Origin: Actinophytocola sp.
Lineage (GTDB): Bacteria > Actinomycetota > Actinomycetes > Mycobacteriales > Pseudonocardiaceae
DNA: 64,000 nt
Assembly (NCBI RefSeq): GCF_009379765.1
Contig: NZ_WHTD01000010.1
Location: forward strand, 23,121-87,120
Reading direction: 5' to 3'
Under the pieces are notes generated by a model. The model made no database searches. It worked only from the letters and a program-made list of their open reading frames with translations, and was not told the DNA's origin. Made by a program: the position numbers and the translations under genes. The stretch's first letter is position 1, and each line of letters begins with the position of its first letter. Below, piece after piece: positions 53,901 through 60,649 of this stretch.

Positions 53901-54090
53901 TGCCCGTGCTGTACGACAGCACCAGCTCCGGCTGCAACCCGTTGCGGCCGGCCGGGATCGCGATCGGTATGGACACGTTGCCGGTGCCGGTGTGCGGATC
54001 GGGGCCGAACTTCTCGCCGAGCCCCTTGACCGCGCCACCCCCCTGCGGCAGCGAGATCACCTGCTCCGCCGTTCCCGCTGAACCGTTCAC
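47140..54090 (-). CDS. Tc toxin TcB-TcC fusion: SpvB / FG-GAP / RHS repeat protein with C-terminal payload
   Basis: About 2316 residues from GTG 54090 (an in-frame ATG at 54213 is possible but adds an unlikely leader). Order: SpvB domain (ISLPQGGGAVKGLGEKFGPD, then PAGRNGLQPELVLSYSTGNG; residues ~13-300), FG-GAP/VCBS-like propeller repeats with DANGDGRIDLLVS and DVDGDGLADLVYV (~390-700), the TcB middle domains, many RHS/YD repeats (for example YDLAGNVATLG), and the RHS core (GDHLGSSSLVVDGAGGWINR, RFTGKERDEESGLTYHSARY, DPNGL near residue 2033). The beta-propeller and RHS parts make the cocoon that holds the payload until TcA docks. Fusion of TcB and TcC occurs in many Tc loci. The C-terminal ~280 residues are the presumptive cleaved toxin. 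Confidence 0.93.
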   Translation of the reverse strand: MNGSAGTAEQVISLPQGGGAVKGLGEKFGPDPHTGTGNVSIPIAIPAGRNGLQPELVLSYSTGNGNGPLGLGWALGVPGVARSTAKGVPLGDDARDRFVLSGAEDLVPVPGGDVDVQRYRPRTEGLFARIEHRRGAGDYWSVAGRDGLVSVYGTPRPPNADAGWRDPAAVTDPTDPRRVFAWRLTRTTDPFGNTVEYAYERDPVQQDGPHHWDQLYLAEIRYTDQADPASFLVTVTFQHEPRPDPFADYRAGFEIRTVRRCTGIEVATHAGPERRWRSYHLGYLDLDQAGPGNGVSMLGEIRVQGHDGELSEWLPPVSFDYTRFEPDRRDLRPVTGTDLPANVLGAPGFELIDVTGNGLPDLVELNGAARVWANEGEGRFGLPRPMADAPSARLTDPGVQLIDANGDGRIDLLVSTEQMSGYYPMRYGGLWDRRSFRRYRTAPSFDLGDPAVRLVDLDGDGVTDAIRSGTRLECFFNDPETGWGEVRWQARQAAEVFPDVDFADPRVRWSDMSGDGLTDVVLVTDGGICYWPALGHGEFGARIQMVGSPRFPAGHDPRRVLLGDVDGDGLADLVYVEDTKVTLWLNQSGNGWSDPIEITGTPPVSDLGDVRITDLLGTGVGGVLWSGDGGAGRSMFFLDFTGGVKPYLMSGMDNHLGAVTRVDYAPSTRCYLTDQRHRSTRWQTPLPFPVQVVAKVVSIDAISGGRLTTEYSYRHGYWDGAEREFRGFGRVDQRDTEESATPGVAFSPPVESRTWFHEGPVGDEFGDWAECDFTGEFWAGDPAMLSRSPDLDALLSSLPRRARRDALRALRGRVLRTELYTVDGTDRPYTVTEHGYGVREVDPPTAGEDRSRVFFPFAVAERSTQWERGSEPMTRFGFTGDYDAYGQPRSAVDIAVPRGRDPRVAGPAAEPYLATQVVTEYAQRDDAERYCVDRVARSTSFEIVNDGSTSAAALRAAVEVGQAQRRLFGQTRNFYDGPAFVGLPLSQLGDHGAPVRTEQLVLTEDVLAGDVPPYLVPGPASWPAEYRQEFRDRLAPLAGYVFHPGGADPRDVRGWFTVASRRAYDVQLIGTGRGLVLATRDPFGAETAIEYDEYDLLPVSVTDPVGLTQLATYDYRVLAPLEVTDPNGNRTRYVHTPLGLLASTAVMGKEGEDVGDAAEVPGARLVYDLHAFAERGQPASVRTIRREQHVTDLTVPAPDRDATIETVEYSDGFGRLLQTRTQAEDVLFGDPDFGGGVLSPDQATGSGGEVAGRERGAADPQNVVVSGWQLYDNKGRVVEKYEPFFDTGWDYRPPAGAQLGQRVRMFYDPRGQVIRTVNPDGSEQRVLYGVPADLTNPAVFAATPWEVYTYDANDNAGRTHQAASLGYAHHWDTPASAVIDALGRTVETVERNRDDASSPIVEHRTRTSYDIRGNPLVVTDTLGRDAFTYTYDLANSPLRTINIDAGERRGVLDAAGGPVEQRDSKGALTLYAYDVLHRPDWTWARDGLGQPVTLRELVEYGDEGDHDANRLANRLGRPHRHFDEAGLLTFDRYDFKGNVAEKARRVVRDSAILSVFDPPPPDWQVPPFQLDWTPPADVETLLEPDGHHTTLTYDALNRVTTARCPQDVSGARKELRPHYNRAGALESVTLDGEIFVERIAHDAKGQRTLIAYGNGVLTRHAYDPRTFRLVRMRTERYAVAVPLVYQPTGVPLQELGYDYDLAGNITAIHDRTPGSGVPNTPLGVDALDRIFGYDALYRLRSATGRESDVPPPAPPWQDTPKPQDVNLTRAYTERYGYDLAGNVATLGHQTTGGGFLREFDMVAGNNRLNTMTSGQTTAGYAYDVNGNLLRETSSRHFDWDRADRMRVYRTQVGNTEPSVHAHYLYDAAGQRVKKLIRKQGGRVEVTVYIDGAFEYQRVVTAGSTVENNTLHVMDDQSRIATVRIGQPFPDDTTPAVKYHLGDHLGSSSLVVDGAGGWINREEYTPYGETSFGSFAYKRYRFTGKERDEESGLTYHSARYYAPWLDRWMSTDPAGAVDGMNLYRYARSAPMSWRDPNGLQSSEADEPVLESVDQHAVREVEGQVSLPREPSEAPPASEIMDQQPSVVPASQEASVTLTPEWVTQMESESVETVSSLQMLEEQDVGQQVEQSAEEQAWKLTGIGGAPNSHEPSYSFLEAPRRITELSGPELQDLGELWRTSPDPWIAHGGIKLEGSIVVVSGSVEVGATFDGSLPGAYASAGANTGVSLPSIGPAINIGATRESAFSGLSQTIGIGAFGLNFSLAKSKDSQGVHYSPMQVLASPDAWAFSFSGNGSGGISPGISPLGSSYTWHGKSKE

Positions 54091-54357
54091 TGGTGCCCCC
54101 GCCCAACCAACCGCCCGCTCGCTCGCCAGGGCGCCGACGTCAACATGGCAGACCACGAGACCGGAGCACATCCGGGAAAACCCGTACATTCGGGGGACCG
54201 CGTGCAAGACCATTCAGCCGCAATGTCTGCACCAATGGGCGGTAAGGTCGGGATGGCGGTGTCTCACGTCTGGTGGGAAAATCTCTGGCGTCGTGGTGAG
54301 GCCGGTCGTCGCCGGTGCACCTGTCCCGATTGATCACGCACCCCGGATGGTGTCGGT
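54091..54357. promoter_or_regulatory. Divergent intergenic region between the Tc toxin operon and its regulator
   Basis: 267 bp carry the divergent promoters of the minus-strand toxin operon and the plus-strand LAL gene. It contains one imperfect inverted repeat, CCGGGAAAACCCG (about 54172-54184), and a CATTCGGGGGA segment just after it; both are candidates for regulator binding but not decisive. If the toxin started at ATG 54213 the region would shrink to 144 bp. Confidence 0.4.
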
Positions 54358-57270
54358 ATGCCCGCTGTTCCATTCGACCCTGACGCGCTGGTCGGACGGG
54401 CCGAGGAACTCGCCACGGTGCGGCGCGTGCTCACCGGCATCGGGGCGACGACCGAGCGGGCCACGCCGGCCGTCCTTGCCGTGATCGGCGACCCGGGGAT
54501 AGGCAAGACCCGGCTGCTGACCGAGCTCCGAGCGGACGCCGGCCGCCAGGGGCTCCTGGTGATCAGCGGTGTAGCCACCGAGTTCGAGCAACACCTTCCG
54601 TTCGGTGCGTTGGTCGAGGCGCTCGACGACTGGTTGCGGACTCGGGCGTCCGGCTCGGGTCGAGCCGAGCGCGAGGCGTCTGAACTGCTGCGGAGTCTTA
54701 CCACCGCGTCCGCGGAGCCGCAGACCGCCGGCGTCGGCGGATCGGTGTGGTTCGGGCTGCACCGCACGATCCGAACCGTGCTGGCGGAGCTGGCCGCGCC
54801 GCGAGGTCTGGTCGTGGTGCTCGACGACGTGCATTGGGCCGATGCCGCGCTGATCGAGCTGGTCGGGTACCTGCTACGCCGGCCGCCACCGGGGCGGATC
54901 GTGCTGGCGCTGGGATACCGACCGCGTCAGGTCGACCACCGGGTGGAGGAAGCGGTTCACAGCGGCACGGCCGGGCTGGTCCACCAGTTGCGCCTCGGCC
55001 CCCTGTCCGGCCAGGAGAGCTGCCAGCTCATCGGACCGGGCCTGAGCAGGGCGGCTCGCGAGTCGCTGCTTCGCGAAAGCGCCGGCAACCCGCTGTTTCT
55101 CAAGGCGCTGCGGCATGCGGCCAGCCAGCCGCAGCGCCGGGCTCGCGGAGAGGACGAGGACCTGCCCCCTGCCGTGCATGCCGCATTGCGGTCCGAGGTC
55201 CACCGCCTACCGGCCGACGCACTGACCGTCGTCCAGGCCGCCGCCGTGGCCGGCGATCCGTTCGACTACGGGCTCGTCGCCACGATCGCCCATGTGGACG
55301 ACGGCGATGTGGTGAGGATCGTCGACGAGCTGATCGACCGCGACCTCGTTCGGCAGGATGGCTCGCTGCCACGGTTCCGCTTCCGCCATCCACTGTTACG
55401 CCGCATCGTCTACACCTCGATGCCACCCGGCAGACGCCGCGACGCTCATCGCCGGGCGGCCGCCGCCATGCAGCGCCACGGCGCGGCGCCCCTGCTGCGC
55501 GCCAGTCACGTGGCACGTTCCGCCGCCTACGGCGATGTCGTCGCCTCACGGTTGCTGTCCGATGCGGCGCGGGCGACGCTGTGGCAGGCGCCCGCTACCT
55601 GCGCTTGGCTGCTGGAAGAGTCACTGCGCTTGCTACCGACCAACTCGGACAACGCAGGCGAGCGCCTGGAACGAACGCTCACCCTCGCCCGAGCGCTGGT
55701 CCTGCTCGGCCGGCTTCGCGACGGACGCCAGATCGCGCACATACTGCTGGCCGAGCTACCCGACACCCAGCCTGAGAGCCGAGCCGAGGCCGCGACCCTC
55801 GCTGCCACGGTCGACCGACTCCTCGGCAACTACGCCCAGGCCCGCGCGGTCCTGCTCGGCGAACTCGACCGGCTCGACCAACAGGAACACGCTGATGTCG
55901 CCTGCTCGATCCGGCTCGAGCTGGTCACCGGTGGACTGCTCGCCGGCGACTTCACCCCCGACGAAGCGGACATCCGCGCCGCAATCGCGGCCGCCGAGGC
56001 GACCGCGGACCGCGCACTCAAGGCGGCCGCCGCCGCGGTCAGGGCCTTCGCCAGCTATGCCACCGGCCGGTACTCCCTCGCACGCAGCCAACTCGACACC
56101 GCCACCTTGCTGGTCGACGCGTTGCCCACCACCGAGCTCGCCCGGCGCCTGGATGCGGCCGTCTGGCTCGCCTGGGCCGAAGTATTCCTCGAGCGTTTCG
56201 ACCTTGCCATCAACCGCTTCGAACGGGTCCTGACCTTGATCCACGCCACCGGCCAAGGGCACCTGGCAACCTATGTCATGGTGGGCATATCCCAGGCGCA
56301 CGCCCAAACCGGACGGTTCACCGAGTCCGCCGAATGGGCAGCGGACGCCGTGGAGGCAGCCGAGTTGTCCACCAGCGACGAACTGCGCACCATGGCCTAC
56401 ACCCTGCAATGCCTCGCGGCGACCCACCTGGCCGACCTGGACACCGCGCTGGACGCCGGCACCCGGGCCGTCAACGCCGCCGGTCGCTCGTCGGACTGGT
56501 GGGCGGCCAGCGCCGGCATCCTGCTCGCCCAAGCGCGGCTCGCCGCCGGAACCGACCCGACCCAATGCATCAAACAGATGCTGCGCGCCGGTGGTGGACC
56601 GCGACTGGAGTCGATCGACCCGGCGAACCGATCCCACTTCTACGAGTCACTGGCCCACGCCGAGGTCGCCCGGGGCGACACCACCGCCGCACTGGCCTGG
56701 GCCGACCGGATGGATCACGCCGTGTCCCAGCTCGGACCAGACGCACGCCACCGGGCCGGGATGGCACAGCTGCTCCGCGCCAGAGTCCTCATCGCCGCCA
56801 ACCAACCGCAGCCAGCCGCGCAGTTCGCGCTCGCCGCACTCGACACCTTCGCCGGCATCAACGCGCAGTTCTTCGTCGGCCGCGCCCACCTCGCGGTCGG
56901 CCGGGCACTCATCTCCACCGGCGACCGCCAACACGGCCTGGCATACACCCGGCAGGCACAACAAATCTTCACCGAACTCGACGCCCACCGGCATACCGAC
57001 AAGGCGATCCACACCCAGCGCCGAGCCGGGCACCGCGCCATCAGACACGACTCACCGGACAACCCCCCGGGCATCGGGGCGCTCACCAAACGCGAAACTC
57101 AGGTTGCCCGACTGGTGGCCCAGGGCCGGACCAACCGCCAGATCGCCCAGCAACTCCTGCTCAGCGACCGCACCGTGGAAACCCACGTCCGCCACATCTG
57201 CATCAAGCTCGACGTCTCCTCGCGCACCGCCGTCGCCGCCGCCGTCACACGCGAAGAAGCCACCCGCTAA
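54358..57270 (+). CDS. LAL-type LuxR family transcriptional regulator (MalT/AfsR-like ATPase)
   Basis: 970 residues, typical LAL length. N-terminal AAA/NACHT-like ATPase: Walker A AVIGDPGIGKTRLLTELRAD (residues 41-60) and Walker B LVVVLDDVHWADAALIELVG (~150). A long TPR-like helical middle follows, with repeated Ala-Leu-rich segments. The C-terminal LuxR helix-turn-helix is LTKRETQVARLVAQGRTNRQ and IAQQLLLSDRTVETHVRHIC (about 905-960). LAL proteins activate single clusters in actinomycetes, often in response to a small ligand. It is transcribed away from the tc operon with a shared promoter region, so it is the best candidate for its regulator (inference). Confidence 0.93.
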   Translation: MPAVPFDPDALVGRAEELATVRRVLTGIGATTERATPAVLAVIGDPGIGKTRLLTELRADAGRQGLLVISGVATEFEQHLPFGALVEALDDWLRTRASGSGRAEREASELLRSLTTASAEPQTAGVGGSVWFGLHRTIRTVLAELAAPRGLVVVLDDVHWADAALIELVGYLLRRPPPGRIVLALGYRPRQVDHRVEEAVHSGTAGLVHQLRLGPLSGQESCQLIGPGLSRAARESLLRESAGNPLFLKALRHAASQPQRRARGEDEDLPPAVHAALRSEVHRLPADALTVVQAAAVAGDPFDYGLVATIAHVDDGDVVRIVDELIDRDLVRQDGSLPRFRFRHPLLRRIVYTSMPPGRRRDAHRRAAAAMQRHGAAPLLRASHVARSAAYGDVVASRLLSDAARATLWQAPATCAWLLEESLRLLPTNSDNAGERLERTLTLARALVLLGRLRDGRQIAHILLAELPDTQPESRAEAATLAATVDRLLGNYAQARAVLLGELDRLDQQEHADVACSIRLELVTGGLLAGDFTPDEADIRAAIAAAEATADRALKAAAAAVRAFASYATGRYSLARSQLDTATLLVDALPTTELARRLDAAVWLAWAEVFLERFDLAINRFERVLTLIHATGQGHLATYVMVGISQAHAQTGRFTESAEWAADAVEAAELSTSDELRTMAYTLQCLAATHLADLDTALDAGTRAVNAAGRSSDWWAASAGILLAQARLAAGTDPTQCIKQMLRAGGGPRLESIDPANRSHFYESLAHAEVARGDTTAALAWADRMDHAVSQLGPDARHRAGMAQLLRARVLIAANQPQPAAQFALAALDTFAGINAQFFVGRAHLAVGRALISTGDRQHGLAYTRQAQQIFTELDAHRHTDKAIHTQRRAGHRAIRHDSPDNPPGIGALTKRETQVARLVAQGRTNRQIAQQLLLSDRTVETHVRHICIKLDVSSRTAVAAAVTREEATR

Positions 57271-57344
57271 ACCATCCGCACGGAACTGGTCAGCATCGGA
57301 GAGGCCCAAGGCTTGACCGAGCGCACCGATGTCACCACCAGGAC

Positions 57345-57622
57345 GAAGTAGCACAGAGGGCCGGCGTCAACACCATCCCGCGCACCGTCGGGGGGCGATC
57401 GGCGCCCAGCTGAGCGCCGCCCTTCTGGCGAGCACCAGTGCCACCACCACATCACCACCAACCGAAGGCGGATTTGTGCTCGCGTTCCTCACCTTCGCCG
57501 GCATCGCCGTACTCGCGTTCGCCGCTGCCCTGGCCATCTCACGCCGACAACCCTCGTCGCCGTGGGGTCCGCGGCACGGCGGCGGGCCGGTCCCTGCAGG
57601 ACTCATCTCGTGGACGCCGTGA
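57345..57622 (+). pseudogene. MFS (DHA2/EmrB-like) transporter C-terminal relic with frameshift
   Basis: The plus strand reads AGVNTIPRTVGG, the cytoplasmic signature before the last helices of 14-TM drug transporters, then continues only in a second frame: AIGAQLSAALLASTSA and GGFVLAFLTFAGIAVLAFAA (the last two helices) before a short basic tail. The change falls at a run of six G (57390-57395); seven would keep the frame. No other part of the transporter is present. Confidence 0.6.
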
Positions 57623-57959
57623 CGGAATGCGCCGTCGACGAGGACCGCTCCCCCGTCGGTCCGCGCCCACGCGACGTTCCGGAAGCGGTCGCCGGGTCCG
57701 GCGAGCGAGCGGCAGATGTCGTCCTGCCCCTCGGCCAGCACGCTGACGCCGACCCGGGGCAGCGTGGCCAGGTCGTCGACGTCTTCTGGACGCAGACCGA
57801 TGCCAGGGGCGAGACCTGGGTGAACGAGCTGGCGGCGATGCCCGCCGGCCGGTCAGCGCGCAGAGCGCGGTGACCCCGCTGGGAAAGCACGCGTAGGTGT
57901 GGCTGAGCCGGACCGGGTCGGTCGGCGAGGGTTGCAGGTTCCTGGAGTGTCCTCAGTGG
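57623..57959. other. Gap between relics, nothing recognisable
   Basis: The open frames here on both strands (for example 57562-57873 plus) have no family signature and lie between two relics. I treat them as non-coding. Confidence 0.4.
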
Positions 57960-58110
57960 ATTCGGTGTACCCGGCCCGCCCAAGCACGCTCGGCACGAGG
58001 AACTTCTGGATCTTTCCGGTGGAGGGTCTTCGGCAACTCGCCGAACGCCTCGCTCCTCGGTGCCTTGAAGCGAGCCAACCGGGTGCGCAGCGGTACCGAC
58101 ATCCTCGTCG
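57960..58110 (-). pseudogene. AMP-dependent acyl-CoA synthetase C-terminal relic with frameshift
   Basis: The minus strand gives [20 protein letters not shown] and then, after a one-base shift, [13 protein letters not shown]. This is the conserved A8-A10 region of acyl-adenylating enzymes, with the catalytic Lys in STGKIQK. An extra G within GGAGGGTC (58020-58027, plus strand) breaks the frame. The rest of the enzyme is absent. Confidence 0.6.
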
Positions 58111-58140
58111 GTGCGAGGGATCGCCGTGGATGTAACGCCC

Positions 58141-58270
58141 CGCGGCGCACCCTGCGCGGCCACGCCGACGCGGTCGAAGATGTGGCGTTCAGCCCCGACG
58201 GCCACACCCTGGCCAGTGGCGGCTACGACCGAACCATCCGGCTGTGGGATGTGCGCACCGGCAGGACCAC
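58141..58270 (+). pseudogene. Single WD40-repeat relic
   Basis: The plus-strand frame reads [20 protein letters not shown], then [20 protein letters not shown]. That is one textbook WD40 repeat (GH dipeptide, then WD), with no start codon of its own, no following repeats and no gene around it. It is probably the last blade of a lost WD40 protein. Confidence 0.55.
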
Positions 58271-58513
58271 CGCCACCCCAGCGGATCGCTGCTGGAAGGC
58301 GGCAGCTTCGACGCGACCGTCCAGCTGACGCCCGTTGTTCGGCCGCAGAACTCGTGCGGGCCGGGGCGCCATGACGGTGACCGCATTTGCGTCCACATTG
58401 GAGAAGCGGTCCCGAAATCATTGCACATCGGCAAAGTCAATGCATACACTTGCCGCGACAACTACCCGGGTCGTGCCAAGACCGTTCACAACACCGGCGA
58501 GGTGAACTGAGGC

Positions 58514-59773
58514 ATGGGACGTCGTGGTTCCGTACTCGTGGCAATCGTGGCGCTGATCGGGCTCAGCACGGCCTGCGAGACGAAGTCTGGACGTGACAGC
58601 GGCGCGCCCGCCGACACCGACGAGCCGATCGTGGTCGGCTCGACGCTGTCGCTGTCCGGCGCGTTCGCCGCGACCGGCGCCATTCACGAGCTTGCCGGAA
58701 AGCTGTTCGTCGACCGGCTCAACGCCGACGGCGGTCTGCTCGGCCGCGAGGTGCGGTGGGTGGTCCGGGACGACGAGTCGGACCAGGCGAAGGTCAGTAC
58801 CCTCTACGAGCAGTTGATCAGCCAGGACCAGGTCGACCTCATCATCGGTCCGTACGCGACGCCGAACATCCTCTCGGCGATGGCGGTGGCGCTGCGGCAC
58901 GGCTTCACCATGCCGCAGCACACCTCCGTGCTGGCCCCGCTGATGGACTACGAGTGCCAGTTTCCCGGCTGGTCGATCGGACCCGAGCCCAACAAGTTCG
59001 TCCCCGACCAACTGTTCGACGCGGTCGCCAGCCTGCCGAACCCACCCACCAAGGTCGCCATCGTGACCAACCAGAACGGTTCGACCGACTTCATCTCCTA
59101 CGGGTCCGACGCCGACCGGACCGGCGCGGTGTCCATCGCCACGCAACGCGGACTGGACGTCGTCGCCGAGGTCCGCTACCCACCGACGACCACCGACTGG
59201 GCCCCGATCGCCACTCAGGTGCGCGACGCCGCACCCGACCTCGTCATCAACAACGGCCTCGGCGTCGACCCGGTCAACCTGCTGCAGGCGATGGCACAGC
59301 TGAACTACACGCCGCCACTCATGTTCAGCCTGTTCCCCGCGCCCGGCCCGCCGCTGGGCCTCGGCGCCACCGCCGACGGTCTGCTGTCCGTCACCATCTT
59401 CGAACCCAACAAGTCCACTCTGGATAAGCTCGGCCCGGAGGCGACCGAGATCGTCGACGAGTTCCAGAGCCGAGCGGAGGCGGCGGACCTCCCCTACACG
59501 GTGTTCGAGACGCAGGCCGCTGCGTCGTGGACGGCCTGGGAGATCCTCGCCGCCGCGGTCGAGGGCAGCGGCGGACTCGACCAGCAGGCGCTGTGCGACG
59601 AGCTGCACGCCAACGGCGCGACCACGACCTTCAACGGGGACCTCACGTTCGACCCGGAGGTCAACAACTTCTGGCCGCCCACCCAGGCCATCAAGCAGAT
59701 CCAGGACTCCGATTGGGTCACCGTGTGGCCGACCGACCGGGCAGCCGCGCAGCTGCGCCGGCCGGCGTCCTGA
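58514..59773 (+). CDS. ABC-type branched-chain amino acid / carboxylate substrate-binding lipoprotein (LivJ-like)
   Basis: 419 residues with a lipobox ending LSTAC (Cys21). The Peripla_BP_6 layout is clear: IVVGSTLSLSGAFAATGAIH, LINxDGG-type LNADGGLLGREVRWVVRDDE, IIGPYATPNILSAMAVALRH and a C-terminal FNGDLTFDPEVNNFWPPTQA. Proteins of this class bind amino acids, urea, amides or aromatic acids. It is the first gene of the LivH/LivM-LivG/LivF operon; the LivH gene follows after 6 bp. Confidence 0.94.
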   Translation: MGRRGSVLVAIVALIGLSTACETKSGRDSGAPADTDEPIVVGSTLSLSGAFAATGAIHELAGKLFVDRLNADGGLLGREVRWVVRDDESDQAKVSTLYEQLISQDQVDLIIGPYATPNILSAMAVALRHGFTMPQHTSVLAPLMDYECQFPGWSIGPEPNKFVPDQLFDAVASLPNPPTKVAIVTNQNGSTDFISYGSDADRTGAVSIATQRGLDVVAEVRYPPTTTDWAPIATQVRDAAPDLVINNGLGVDPVNLLQAMAQLNYTPPLMFSLFPAPGPPLGLGATADGLLSVTIFEPNKSTLDKLGPEATEIVDEFQSRAEAADLPYTVFETQAAASWTAWEILAAAVEGSGGLDQQALCDELHANGATTTFNGDLTFDPEVNNFWPPTQAIKQIQDSDWVTVWPTDRAAAQLRRPAS

Positions 59774-59779
59774 GCCGGG

Positions 59780-60649
59780 ATGAGCACTGTCCAGGCGGCT
59801 CTGGCCGGAGTGCTGCTCGGCGGCCTCTACGCGCTGATGGCGGCCGGCGTCTCGGTGATCTGGGGCGTGCTGCGGATCATCAACCTGGCGCACTTCGGCA
59901 TGATCCTGATCAGCTCCTACCTCACCTTTCAGCTCGCCTCGGCGTGGGACGTGGATCCCATCCTGACGCTGGCCGTCACCGTGCCGGGCCTGGCGGTGCT
60001 CGGCGGAGCGCTGCAATGGGGTTACGAACGGCTCGGCATCACCGATCTCAACTCGCTGCTGGTCAGCTTCGGGTTGCTCATCATCACGGTGCAGGTGGTG
60101 AGCAATGTCTGGAGCGCCGATTTCCAGCGGATGAGCTCGGCGGTCAACCCGTACGCCACGGCATCGGTTTCCGTTGGGCGCCTCGTGTTCCCGGTCACCA
60201 CGCTGTTCGCGTTCCTGATCGCGGTCACCCTCATCACGGGCGCCCACCTGGCCCTGCAACGGACGTTCATCGGGCGGGCCATGCGCGCCAGCGCGCAGGA
60301 CCACACCATCGCGGCCGCGTTCGGGATCAACCACCGCAGCCTGGGCGTCCTGCTCGGCGGAGTCTCCGGTGCCACCGCCGCGGTCGCCGGCATGCTGTTC
60401 GCGCTGGCCAACGCGCTCACCCCGACCACGGCGTTCGAATGGTTCGGCACGGTGTTCGCCGTGGTGATCCTCGGCGGCATCGGCCATCTGATGGGCACCC
60501 TCGTCGCCGGCCTGCTGGTCGGCGCGCTGTCGGGCGTGGTGTCGTTGCTGCTCTCCCCCGCGGCCGCGCCACTCGTGCTGTTCTCCGTGATCGTCCTGAC
60601 CCTGCTGCTGCGGCCGCACGGACTGTTCGCACGCAGGGCGTTCCGATGA
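59780..60649 (+). CDS. Branched-chain amino acid ABC transporter permease, LivH type
   Basis: 289 residues with eight hydrophobic segments. Typical LivH landmarks: LAGVLLGGLYALMAAGVSVI, then IINLAHFGMILISSYLTFQL, GRAMRASAQDHTIAAAFGIN (the cytoplasmic loop that meets the ATPase) and VFAVVILGGIGHLMGTLVAG. Its stop overlaps the ATG of the next gene (ATGA at 60646-60649), so the two are translationally coupled. Confidence 0.94.
   Translation: MSTVQAALAGVLLGGLYALMAAGVSVIWGVLRIINLAHFGMILISSYLTFQLASAWDVDPILTLAVTVPGLAVLGGALQWGYERLGITDLNSLLVSFGLLIITVQVVSNVWSADFQRMSSAVNPYATASVSVGRLVFPVTTLFAFLIAVTLITGAHLALQRTFIGRAMRASAQDHTIAAAFGINHRSLGVLLGGVSGATAAVAGMLFALANALTPTTAFEWFGTVFAVVILGGIGHLMGTLVAGLLVGALSGVVSLLLSPAAAPLVLFSVIVLTLLLRPHGLFARRAFR

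Noticed and set aside
50524..54081. 1185-codon plus-strand open frame opposite the TcB-TcC gene
   Set aside because: Rich in Arg, Gly, Val, Asp and His without hydrophobic cores; the opposite strand carries FG-GAP and RHS repeats.
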